Shown: positions 46,101 through 56,591 of the stretch, piece after piece
Layout: every line of letters starts with the position of its first letter
Numbering within the stretch: the first letter of the stretch is position 1
Assembly (NCBI RefSeq): GCF_963676685.1
Contig: NC_092352.1
Location: forward strand, 24,757,117-24,821,116
Reading direction: 5' to 3'
Length of the DNA: 64,000 bases
Source: Mytilus edulis
Taxonomy: Eukaryota; Mollusca; Bivalvia; Mytilida; Mytilidae
Program-made: the position numbers and the translations under genes
The notes under the pieces: model-generated
What the model saw: only the letters and a program-made list of their open reading frames with translations
The model's database searches: none
Told to the model about the DNA's origin: nothing

Positions 46101-49100
46101 TCATCTCCGCCAGTTGTTACTATCATTTTGGGTATTGATGTGTACCTGCTATTATATGCTTGAAACAAACAAAAAAACAAAAATAATCATAATCATAATT
46201 ATAATGATATAAAATTTTAAAACTTTCTTTTAAAATAATTATTTCGTTGAAAATGTCAACAGCTACAAAGCGGCAATTAAAACCCATAAGTCAATGGTAT
46301 GTTTGAAACAAAAAACGATTATATAAATATGCACTTTGAAATTAAAATTATGATGAAAATGGGGAGAGGTATCCAAGGGGAATAAAAACTGACAAAAAGT
46401 CGACAAAAGACCGACAACGCAAAAAAAAATATATGAAGAGAACAACAGTAAATACAGCTTTACACTATATATTGTCAATTTGAGACTATGGACAATAATG
46501 CTACAAGTGGGTTTGGATAACTTCAGTCCTTGTTTTAAATCGTCAACATTTGGGAAAAAATAATGTAACTTATGTTGAAACATATGGAATACTTACAAAT
46601 TGGATCAATATATGTGGCCATTTTAGTAGTGTTAGGATTATCCAGATCTTGAGTGAAATTTAAATGATAGTAGTCATCAAAGGCAAAAGTCCAACCACCT
46701 AAAGATCTGTAATGATGATGGAGACTCTATGGAAAGAAAACATACAATGTCATCTATTCCTGATTTCTTTATTTCTTATTTAAGTTATAGGTAATCCTCT
46801 TGGTATTTGCGCTGTGCAGGATTTATTGTGGTTTCGTTTTACAATAAATGGTATGGTTAAGCAAAAGCGATGGTATGTGTGCACTCGAAACTGACTTGGT
46901 CCCTACATATTGTGTGGATGTATCAAGTTATGCCGGCTATCTGAACCATTTGTTGTCCGTTGTTCTAATTTGTTTTATGTATGGTTGTTTTCCAGAAGGA
47001 ATGGTGTGGTCTCTTTTACTGTGAATTTAGCGATTCATGTTATATTCATGTCATGTTTTGTAATAACATTAACGGTACCAATTTTCCTGCACCAGATGCG
47101 CATTTCGACAATACATGTCTCTTCAAAGGTGCTCGTGGCCAAAATATTTGAAATCCAAAGCTTATATAAAAGACGAAGAGCTATAATCCAAAAGGTCCAA
47201 AAGTATAGCCAAATCCGTGAAAGGAATCAGAGCTTTGCATGAGGGAGATGCATTCCTTAATTTATGATAATTTCTAACATTTTGTAACAGCAAATTTTAA
47301 TAACACAAAAAAATCCGTATTGGGCTGGTGATACCCTCGGGGACTAACACTCCACCAGCAGAGGCATCGACCCAGTGGTAGTAATAACATTAACGGTACC
47401 AATTTACCTGCACAAGATGTGCATTTCGACAATACATGTCTTTTCAGTGATGCTCGTGGCCAAAATACTTAAAATCCAAAGCTTCGTTCGGATTATTGCA
47501 TGATAAAAGTGCGCTAGATGAAAAAGGTAAAATTCCTTTGAGAAGAGGGAAATATTTTTGGTCTCTTTTACTGTGAATTTAGCGATTCATATTATATTCA
47601 TGTCATGTTTTTTTTAACAGTTTTGTATACTTGGTTCGGATTATTTATTGCATGATAAAAGTGCGCTAGATGAAAAAGGTAAAATTCCTTTGAGAAGAGG
47701 GAAATATTTTTGGCCAAAAAATGTTTTGTTGTCTATCTATAAGAATGTTTAAAGTTTGTTTAACTTTAGTGCTTTTACAATACAGTAAAATATTTGTTAT
47801 ATATGTATTTGATACTTTTCAGTTATTCTTACCTTTTGCATGTTAAGAAGATCCATTACAAGCGGTGCCATAGCAACAACCCTCTTGTCAACTGCAGCTG
47901 TTGTCCATGTTGTCCAGCCTCTCTAGGAATAATTTATAAATTATAAATTAGTGTTGAATATTACCTGTTCACAATTTATTCAGAAACCATTTATAGGCTA
48001 CATAAAAGGAAAACTGCTTTATTTTTGAACGATAAAAAAGAAAGCCCACATTTCATTGACTAAATAAAAAAATGTTTGTATTTTTGAGATAACTCATATT
48101 TCTGTTTCATCAGGAATAAAAAGTAAAATCACAAAAATACTGAACTTAGAGGAAAATTAATTCGGAAAGTCCATAATCACATAGCAAAATCAAATAACAA
48201 AACGCATAAAAACGAATGGACAAGAACTGCCATATTCCTGACTTGGTACAGGCATTTTCAAATGTAGAAAATGGTGGATTAAACCTGGTTTTATAGCGCT
48301 AAACCTCTCACTTTCTCATCAAATTCCGTTATATTTACATTGATTCGTTAACTAAATAGACACAATAAATAATGTTAGAGAGAAAACAAATCATATATTA
48401 AAGGTTTAACTATGGTAAAACATAATCTTATATACCTACATATATATACATTTTTCTGTGTTCTATAATGTAAATCACCAAAAAGTAAGACTAAATGGTT
48501 TGACTAAAAAAACGGGCTAAATTTTTGACTGATTTTACCTTAGATGCTCCAGCAATGAAAAATTTATTGATGACATTTCCAGTCTTTTGTTTTGAAATGG
48601 ATGCTATGGTATCCATTCCCCTTACACTAGCCTGAAAATAATAGTTACTGTATAAGTGTTTAACAGAATGTGAACAAAAATAAAATGTATATTTAGTTTA
48701 ACGAAATATGTTGTGGCAAATGGAACACTATACAGAGGTTTTACTATTATAAAAGACTGTCAATGTATTCCAATTAAAATATGCGGTTGTTTTCGCTAGT
48801 TTAACCCTCCAGTGGAAATTTTACATGTAAATCCATAGCTAATATAAATGTAGGTTTCTTTAATTAAAGATTTTATTTTGTATGGTTGGTGTGGAAGTTG
48901 ATTATTTCATTCGAAAATTAAATAAGTCGTATTATTTGGTTACCAATAAAAGTTGTAGATAAGTGCAACTAATATAATATACCTTAGTCATAGGAAAACG
49001 TAATAAAAATTCTGGATCCGATGAATTCTTTTCAACAAATGTTTTCCATGTCCATGCGATAACAGCATCCTCTTTCCTCTTCTTCTGTTCTGGGTCATCC

Positions 49101-50647
49101 TGTTACAAGTCATACGACATTCACATGGGGAACATATTCATTTTCAAATTTATGCAAAGTGGTGCATTCAAATCAAAAGTTTCTATAACAGGATATTTAT
49201 CTAAATTAAATTGAGGTAAACTAGAAATGTAACGGTGACTTGAAGTTGCTTAAACATTTGACCCTTGGTTTTTGTTGAATGCTTTTCTCATTTACAAGTA
49301 CACCGCATATTCTTATTTTTGTATTGTCTTAAATTTAAGAAGGATCAGTTGACAAATCAAAATTTGTAATTTTACAAATTTTAAAATTGGAAAATTCATT
49401 CAATACTTAGTCCAAGAAAATAGACGGACAGACGTACAGATTCCTATCAACGCAAAAGCTCTTTTGTGGTAAAGATATAAGACCACTTTCATACTTCTAT
49501 GAACATGTTTGTGTTTAAACTAGCCGAGCATCTGTTTCATCTGTCTAATCAAACACAATTTTTAATCTGAAACTAATTTGATTACCTTGAATACGATTGG
49601 TTGGTTAGGTATCATTTTCAAGTCAGCACCAATACAACCTGTCGACACAGCAAAGGCTATAGTCAGAGCCACAAAGTTATCACTTACAGTAGGTGGTCTA
49701 TGGGAAGAAAAAAATCATAATGTTTAACTACTCAAAGAATGTGTCTTTAACTTTTTATTAAAGAATAAAATATCTTAATCTTTTATATAACAACTAACAA
49801 TGTGTATATATGGATATAGAAAATACTGTAAACTGTTACAGGAAATATTATATGTATATGTATATGGTGACCAATCAAAATTCCATTGCACATTCAGTTC
49901 AGGGGTACTATGTTCTTGCATCAAGTTGTTGAAATAACCCGTTATATATCTTTTTTTTTTTTTTATAATTGAATAGATGCAATTAGTATAGTCACCAAAC
50001 GTCTTTTTTGCTTCAGATCTTAGTTTTGGTAAGCGTATGTTTCTATGAGCTATTTATTCTCTTTTTGATACTCACGCATCGGTATTTGAGCCACCATCAA
50101 TCAGCATGAAAGCAGCATCTTTATACACTATTTTGTCTGGTATTGTTATTGCTAAGTAATGCCACCATATCGGATGATCTAGTCTGTCCTCTAAAAAAGG
50201 CAACAAACATGATAAAAGATATTGTTAGATTAAACTGGCATTGCTATTTGTTAATTATACATCCAAGGAAATTGGTATAATAACACTAATAACATAAATG
50301 TTGACAATTTTGATTAATAATTTGAAACAGTCAGAATAAACTGTTTTGTTGAGTATTTCACAGTAAGCATCGTGCTTTGTTGATTGTTTTTATAAATGGT
50401 GAAAGATTATGAAAATAAATACTTAAAATTAAGTTACAGAAAAAAAAAAATGCATGTTAATATTTTTACCCGTTTTCCATTTTTGTGAAGTCATATTTAT
50501 CATATACATGGTATATCCAGGCCCTGACTCTTTCCCAATCTCCTCAAACTTGTAATACGGGTCATTCCGATATACATAATCATCAAGAGCTGCTGGGAAT
50601 GCTCCATGAATAAGAATGCCAAGCACAAATATACAGAACATGGTCAT
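40112..50647 (-). CDS. secreted AprA-like / PhoPQ-activated pathogenicity-related family protein, copy 2
   Basis: Fourteen coding exons: 50647-50470, 50190-50076, 49697-49586, 49099-48983, 48631-48539, 47922-47833, 46726-46597, 46158-46038, 45535-45448, 43796-43758 (39 nt), 42483-42395, 41587-41494, 41308-41240 and 40231-40112. They sum to 1455 nt, 484 residues. Exons 2-14 have exactly the lengths and phases of copy 1, so the pair arose by whole-gene duplication. A signal peptide (MTMFCIFVLGILIHGAFPA) is followed by LDDYVYRND and an NMTS site. Core motifs: HPIWWHYLAITIPDKIV, AGASKRGW, RSLGGWTF, GGDEFFIPDDSHYYF and NAEH. Predicted triad Ser204, Asp297 and His326 (inferred). Ends PDCSGKTC...GTLV. 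Members of this family (Pfam PhoPQ_related) occur in bacteria, Dictyostelium and some invertebrates. Exon 9 is the source of the 64-bp array in the next intron. Confidence 0.93.
40705..41000 (-). mobile_element. mussel-typical dispersed repeat (GGAAGATGTGGTATGAGTGC family)
   Basis: Contains GGAAGATGTGGTATGAGTGC, CAACACGGAGCCTTGGCTAA and AAAGGGCCCCAAAATTAGTA. Shorter relatives are at 31620-31745, 32270-32575 (inverse), 41885-41990 and 51725-51830 (inverse). The abundance fits a SINE or retroelement end. In intron 13 of AprA-like copy 2. Confidence 0.75.
42146..42370 (+). mobile_element. tRNA-derived SINE, best copy
   Basis: Head AACTGACGAGGAAAGGTAAC; tRNA-like part with A box about 42243-42255 (TGGTCTAGCGG) and a perfect B box GGTTCGAATCC (42306-42316), spaced as in a long-variable-arm tRNA (Leu/Ser type). 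Tail GAAGAACTTTCGCAAATTTA. Too diverged in the stems to be a functional tRNA. In intron 11 of AprA-like copy 2. Confidence 0.85.
44468..45497 (-). repeat. 16-copy 64-bp minisatellite containing an exon end and splice donor
   Basis: ACCATACCGT (plus strand) recurs every 64 bases from 44481 to 45441, giving 16 units that are almost identical; I noticed one substitution, at 45314. On the minus strand each unit is the last 44-45 nt of exon 9 of AprA-like copy 2, its donor ACG|GTATGG, and a 20-nt GT...AG spacer. Only the rightmost unit joins the rest of exon 9 (45448-45535). The other 15 lie in intron 9. The array is homogeneous, so recent expansion is likely. Confidence 0.97.
46980..47720 (+). 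repeat. mosaic of duplicated blocks in intron 6 of AprA-like copy 2
   Basis: Three different blocks each occur twice: GGTCTCTTTTACTGTGAATT (about 47010 and 47558), TTAACGGTACCAATTTTCCT/TTACCT (47070 and 47393), and CATGATAAAAGTGCGCTAGA (47498 and 47648). A segment typical of mussel repeats (GGGCTGGTGATACCCTCGGG, 47324) lies between. The 110-residue frame at 46910-47242 falls in this mosaic. Confidence 0.75.
48180..48360 (-). mobile_element. dispersed repeat shared with 51940-52180 and 58950-59140
   Basis: GACAAGAACTGCCATATTCC and AAAATGGTGGATTAAACCTG are the inverse of GGAATATGACAGTTG... and AACCCACCATTTT... in the other two. Common in mussel DNA as I recall; class unknown. Confidence 0.6.
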
Positions 50648-50699
50648 AGTCTTATTGTTCGGTACAGAAGCACGTGAAGTTGTATATCAAATTTAGATA

Positions 50700-52480
50700 A
50701 TATTATTAGATAGGCGATCAGCTTTTATTATGTTTGTGTAATCAGTTATATTAAGATGTTACATTGACCTTTTTATTGTGATAATGGCATTAAACATTGA
50801 TAACTGAAATATTTCAAACCCTGTTTTCTATTTCTGAGAGAGATGACTGAGTGCACACTTAAAAGTTTCGATAGTTGTGTTTCTGGTTATACCAGAGGAT
50901 ACTTTGTGGAGCCTTTAATGGTTTGACAAAACATTTTTTTTCAGATTGCCAATTTGCTTTTATTATGTTTGTGTAATCAGTTATATTAAGACGCTACATT
51001 GACCTTTTTACTGTGATATTAACCTTAAACATTGATAACTGAAATATTTCTAATGGTGATTTCTAGTTTAGAAAGAGACGATACTGTAGAATATTTCCAC
51101 GTGCTTGTGATGTATGTCATTTTAGTTAGCAATAATTATGGGTTCCGTTTGCCTTTGAAATAGCTTTCCACGGTATAGGCTGTTCATATGATGAAATCAT
51201 AATCTTTCAGTCAGTTTAATTGAAATCTGGAGCTGGCATGTCAGTTAACTGCTAGTAGTCTGTTGTTATTGATGTATTATTGTCATTTTGTTTATTTTCT
51301 TTGGTTACATCTTCTGACATCAGACTCGGACTTCTCTTGAACTGAATTTTAATGTGCGTATTGTTATGCGTTTACTTTTCTACATTGGTTATAGAGGTAT
51401 AGGGGGAGGGTTGAGATCTCACAAACATGTTTAACCCCGCCGCATTTATGCGCCTGTCCCAAGTCAGGAGCCTCTGGCCTTTGTTAGTCTTGTATTATTT
51501 TAATTTTAGTTTCTTGTGTACAATTTGGAAATTAGTATAGCGTTCATTATCACTGAACTAGTATATATTTGTTTAGGGGCCAGTTGAAGGACGCCTCCGG
51601 GGGCGGGATTTTCTCGCTACATTGAAGACCTGTTGGTGACCTTCTGCTGTTGTTTTTTTCTATGGTCGGGTTGTTGTCTCTTTGGCACATTCCCCATTTC
51701 CATTCTCAATTTTATTTGTCCATTATTGAAGGCTGTAGGGTGACCTATAGTTGTTAATTTCTGTATCATTTGGTCTCTTGTGGAAAGTTGTCTCATTGGC
51801 AATTATACCACATCTTTTTTTTTTATTCATATGTTTATTATATATGTTAATTCAATATTATAGTGTATGGATGTAAACATACTCATCCACGCTTGCTAAT
51901 ACTTTTTACAAATTGGGTCTTAGATGGAGAGTTGTCTCAATCATACTAAAATTTCTTGGAATTTGAAGCGATTGTCATACAAGTGAGAGGTTTAGTATGC
52001 TTAAAAAACCAGGTGTAATCCTCCATTTTTTACATAACAAATATATGTACTAAGTCAGGAATATGACAGTTGTTATCCATTCGTTTGATGGGTTTGAGCT
52101 TTTGATTTTGCCATTTGATAAGGGACTTTCTTTTTTGAATTTTCCTCAGAGTTCAGTATTTTGTGATTTTATATTTTTTATATCTATTAAACATTCACAA
52201 CTGAAATATTTCTAACCCTGTTTTCTATTTTAGAGAGAGATGAGTGAGTGCACCCTTGAAGGTTTCTGTAGTGATGTTCGAACCTTCTAGTTATGTCAGA
52301 GAATACTCTGTGGAGTCTTTTATGGTTTGACAACAGATATAATTTTTGATCAGATTGCCGATCAACTTTAATTATGTTTGTATAATCAGTTATATTAAGA
52401 TGTAACATTGACCTTTCCATCTTTGATAATGACCTTAAATATTGATAACTAAGATATCACTAAGCTTGTTTGCTAATTTA
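50700..52480. repeat. three diverged direct copies upstream of AprA-like copy 2, split by a retroelement tail
   Basis: GTAATCAGTTATATTAAGA with CATTGACCTTTTTA and TTGATAACTGAAATATTTC occurs at about 50740, 50980 and 52390, and TTTGTGGAGCCTTT/CTGTGGAGTCTTTT at 50907 and 52308. A family I retroelement tail and other repeats fill 51187-52180. No gene. Confidence 0.75.
51187..51720 (+). mobile_element. retroelement 3'-tail fragment, family I
   Basis: Begins TCATATGATGAAATCATAAT and ends TTCCATTCTCAATTTTATTT, collinear with 55010-55540. It lacks all coding sequence; 5' truncated. A GGTATGAGTGC-family fragment follows directly. Confidence 0.85.
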
Positions 52481-53399
52481 GACTGAGATTAAAGATACCA
52501 AGAGGGATATTTAAACTCATATGTCGGCGACACGCAATGACATGGCAAAACGTGAAAAGCGATAACAGACAAACAGTTTCAAACACAAATCATAGCAATA
52601 AATACATAAATTTTAAATACGATTGAAAATAAAATATTTAAAAAAAAAAATATTCATTCATATTTTTTTTCAAATCTAGTGACCTCCATGGTGCGTCTTT
52701 GTTTTCAAACCACCAAAATGAAAGCTGTTGCCATTTCAATGTATACTATTGTGCTTCCCAACACCACATACATGAATGAATTCAAAACTAAAAATATAAA
52801 ATAATTCATAGAATACTCGTGCTCAAAATGGTAGCAGTTGTCTTTTCAACAATGATTTTTTTTTATTATAATTGTCCAAGGGGCGTTCTACTTAATAAAG
52901 GACTACTAGCATCTTGTTTAGGCCTGTCAGATTTTCTTTCTCAGAAATATGATATCCACATACACATATAAAAATAAATACATATAATTTGTTTCGTATT
53001 GAACTCAGACCGACTATCTTAGTGAAAGCTAGAACCATCAATTTTATCGTACTTCAAGTTGGATGTGAAAACAGCTAGTAAGAACACCAACACTACCTAA
53101 TATACTCTATCATATGCCCTAAGACCCATCGGCTTACTTAAGTTTAAAATCAAGTTCTCTTTGGTCGAAGGATGCTGTTCCTCGTCAGCTTAGTATATAG
53201 TTGTAGCACACTTCAACACGTATATGATGTCGGTAATTGTACATCATGCATGATTATATTGAAGGATGTGTTATACAGTGATATATGTATCACTACGACA
53301 TATTATAATCTCCATTGAGAAGCCAAGCCGAATGAGTTCACTTTAGGTATTTCGACTCTTTTCAGTGATCCAGCAACAAATAAAAAACAAAAACAAAAC

Positions 53400-55540
53400 A
53401 ACAAAATTTGATTTTAGATTTCAAATAAACCGGCTGATAAAGCTGCTAATAATATCATTATTGTTTGACGTAAATTTTATATTGAGGTTCTGCAAAAGGA
53501 AATCACGAATTCACCAACATTCCAACTGACTTCATTTTCAGAAAATGACATCTTTTACAAACACAAACATTTAGCTACTTCTTTACAAGCAGAAGCAAAT
53601 ACAATGTACTGGCTTCTGAAGCTACACAAAAAACCTTACACATATAGATTTATTTCATCTTCAAGCCATTGTTCCACTACTAAATTGTATATTCTACTTA
53701 CTGTACACTTGGTACAATAAAAAACCTGATAATAAATTGTTCAAATAAGGCCTTTGAAAATAGTGGAATTAATTACTTTTGGAGTGTTAAAAACTCGTTG
53801 AAAGTACTTGATAAATTGCATGCATATATTGATGATTTTTAATCTGTTCAAAGTTTTGATTTTTCTACCCTATATATCACTTTGCCTCATATTCTTATTA
53901 AGAAAAGTTCACATCCCTAATTAACTGGACATTTAAAAAGTCAGAATGCGAGTATATATGTTCAAACTCTTTTAGGTCATTTTTTAGTAGCAATAAGCAA
54001 AAGAACTATGTCAATTGGCCATGCTTTGATACTATATATGCGCTTGAATTTTTACTTGATAACATTTTTGTTCGCTTTGGAGATTCCGTATATCGTCAAG
54101 TTATTGGAATTGCAATGGGGACTTACTGTGCACCACTTATTGCGGATCTGTTTTTGTATTGTTATGAGTTGCAATTTATGACTAAAATTAACAAAGACCC
54201 ATCGAAACAACATTTGATACAAAAATTTAACAACACTTTTAGATATTTGGATATATTGGCACTCAATAATGACGACTTCAGTATGTATACTAAAGAAATT
54301 AATCCTGTTGAACTTACTTTAAATAAAGCTAATACTAACAATTCCCACTGCCCTTTCCTCGATCTTGATATCTATATCATTAACAGGAAGCTTAATACAA
54401 AAGTTTATGATAAAAGAGATGATTTTTCATTTCCTATCGTTAATTATCCATTTTTAGATGGTGACGTTCCCTTGTCACCATCTTATGGTGTTTATATCTC
54501 TCGTACGATTCGTTCGTGTATGTAACAACGTATTAGATTTTAGCGAGAGAAATTTATGTATTACTGAAAAATTATTAATTTATAATATTACCAGGGTTTT
54601 CGATATCACAAACTAGTCAAAACATTTACTAAATTTTATCATCGGTATAAGGAAAAATTCGTAAATATAACTCAACATGCAGACATCTTATAAGTTCAGG
54701 TTTTTCACATCCAATCTTTTATGGTAATATTCTTTACAAAGCACAAAAATGTCAGTATTCACCTCAAAAGCTTACAACACCTTTAAACAGACTTATTAAG
54801 AAGGGATATAGTTACGATACTGTTGTCAGGTCATTAAAGATTGCATATTTTGGCGTTAATATTGATTCACTTATAGGGTCTTTGCATCTGAACTAAACAC
54901 ATTTATTTAAAAAAACAGTTGTTGGCATGACACGTGTTATGTTCTTCTCATATATTTTATAATAGTATGATACTAAACCCCTAACGGGAGGGATTGTGCC
55001 TGATATTCATATGATGAAGACATAATCTTTCCATCAGTTTAATTGAGGTCTGCAGCTGGCATGTCAGTTAACTGCTAGTAGTCTGTTGTTAATTATGTAT
55101 TATGTCATTTTATTTATTTTCTTTTGTTACATCTTCTGACATCGGACTCGGACTTCTTTTGAACTGAGTTTTAATGTGCGTATTGTTATGCGTTTACTTT
55201 TCTACATTGGCTAGAGGTATAGGGGAGGGTTGAGATCTCATAAACATGTTTAACCCCGCCGAAATTTTGCGCCTGTCCCAAGTCAGGAGCCTCTGGCCTT
55301 TGTTAGTCTTGTATGATTTTTAATTTTAGTTTCTTGTGTATAATTCAGAGTTTAGTATGACGTCCATTATCCCTGTACTAGTATACATATTTTTTAAGGG
55401 GCCAGATGAGGGGCACTTACGGGTGCGGGAGTTTCTCGCTGCATTGAAGACCCAGTGGTGGCCTTCGGCTGTTGTCTGCTCTATGGTCGGGTTGTTGTCC
55501 CTTTGACACATTCCTCATTTCGTTTCTCAATTTTATGCAT
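53400..55540 (+). pseudogene. degraded reverse-transcriptase retroelement with 3' tail
   Basis: RT-like peptides are scattered over all frames from about 53430 (NKPADKAANN, then WLLKLHKKPYTYRFIS, compare the usual LPKLHK.P...RFI). They become one open frame at 54115-54525: IAMGTYCAPLIADLFL (RT motif 4 region), FRYLDILALNN where YxDD is expected, FLDLDIYI, and KRDDFSFPIVNYPFL...SYGVYISR. The second catalytic Asp is replaced by Ile, and stops and frameshifts interrupt both ends, so it is dead. Remnants of the C-terminal coding part run to about 54895. A 3' tail of roughly 600 bases ends in TCTCAATTTTAT near 55535. Tails of the same family occur at 33150, 51187 and 60731. It belongs to the RT type common in mussel genomes; I did not settle whether it is Penelope-like or another non-LTR class. 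Confidence 0.8.
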
Positions 55541-55549
55541 ATATTGTGC

Positions 55550-55760
55550 ATTCATTTATTTTCGTGGGTACCAATTTTCGTGGATTAAGGAAAACTTGCA
55601 GGTTCGTGGATATTAAATTTCGTGGTTTTGCCAGAGTCTGCATGCATGCCTACAGAAAATTTGTTATTCGTTGAATAATTGAATTTCGTGGTTCACCATT
55701 ACCCACGAAAGCCACAAAAATTGGCATCCAACGGATAACAACGAATCCTCAGTACATCAT
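55550..55760. mobile_element. MITE, GTGGGTACCAATTTTGT family, copy 4 (best preserved)
   Basis: TTTTCGTGGGTACCAATTTT at the left; right end reads CCACAAAAATTGGCATCC, an inverted partner. Inner inverted pairs ATTTCGTGG / CCACGAAAG. It follows the retroelement tail directly. Confidence 0.8.
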
Positions 55761-56129
55761 TCGCTCCAGGAACGCCCATTGCCAACAACCTGATAGCAAG
55801 ATGCATAAACACTGAGTCTGAGTCAAACCAGCAAAAAGGACATAATAGTACAAAGCCAAATATAGGGAAAAAACTCGATAAATAAGTATAACTATACCAC
55901 GTAAACACCTAGAATCTAATACCCAAGAAAATCCTGTATTAATTGTGAAGTAGATACTAAATAATTCTTGGTATTTGACGACAAACTTTATAAGGAAATA
56001 TAACAGGACGTTCTTCAACAAAATTCTGACTCATTAATGTTTGTCGAGAAACCGATGACGTGCGAAAAAGTCTGAGTACAATCAGCTGTAGGCTTTAGAA
56101 TATCACATACGCGGGTGAAGTTTGAGTAA

Positions 56130-56345
56130 AAGACTCAAATTGGTGAAATATAATAAAAGGTACTAGAAATTTTTAGTTTTTTTAGCTGAATGACAATTAT
56201 AAAAACGTCTATGTAATATGACAGTCTACTGTAGTGATATAAAGTTGTAAGAAAACGAAAAAGCGGAAGTTCACGCAGAACATAAATAAAAATGTATTCT
56301 GAACAGACTTTATCATAGAATTTGTCCTGTCTACTCCTTTGTATG
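56130..56345 (-). pseudogene. decayed duplicate of the otopetrin 3' end
   Basis: The segment aligns base for base, with scattered changes, to 56629-56845, the C-terminal coding part of the neighbouring gene: same order of VDRTN, NTFLFMFCVNF and the poly-purine tail. One frame reads KGVDRTNSMIKSVQNTF, then a shift changes the following helix and a TAG stops it before the terminal IFYHF segment. It is a partial tandem copy, not a second gene. Confidence 0.8.
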
Positions 56346-56521
56346 GATGACAACGGTAAAGTATAGGTCATGTAGTGGTATTTCAATTTGATTCGATTAA
56401 ACTGTAAATGTTTCAACATTTAATACACTATATTTTCAACAGGAAAAGTGTGAAACGGGTTGATATAACAGAATTTGAGAACGAAATATACAATACGATA
56501 TGAAGACATAAAATTTTAACT

Positions 56522-56527
56522 TTTATT
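56522..56527 (-). terminator. candidate poly(A) signal of the otopetrin-like gene
   Basis: AATAAA on the minus strand 65 bases beyond the TGA at 56592-56594. Confidence 0.5.
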
Positions 56528-56591
56528 GAAATGAGAGAAGAACAATATGAAGAAACTTATCATCAATAGTCAGAATTTCATAGCAACAATG

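Noticed and set aside
46910-47242. 110-codon plus-strand frame
   Set aside because: Falls in a mosaic of duplicated dispersed repeats within an intron; no recognisable motif.
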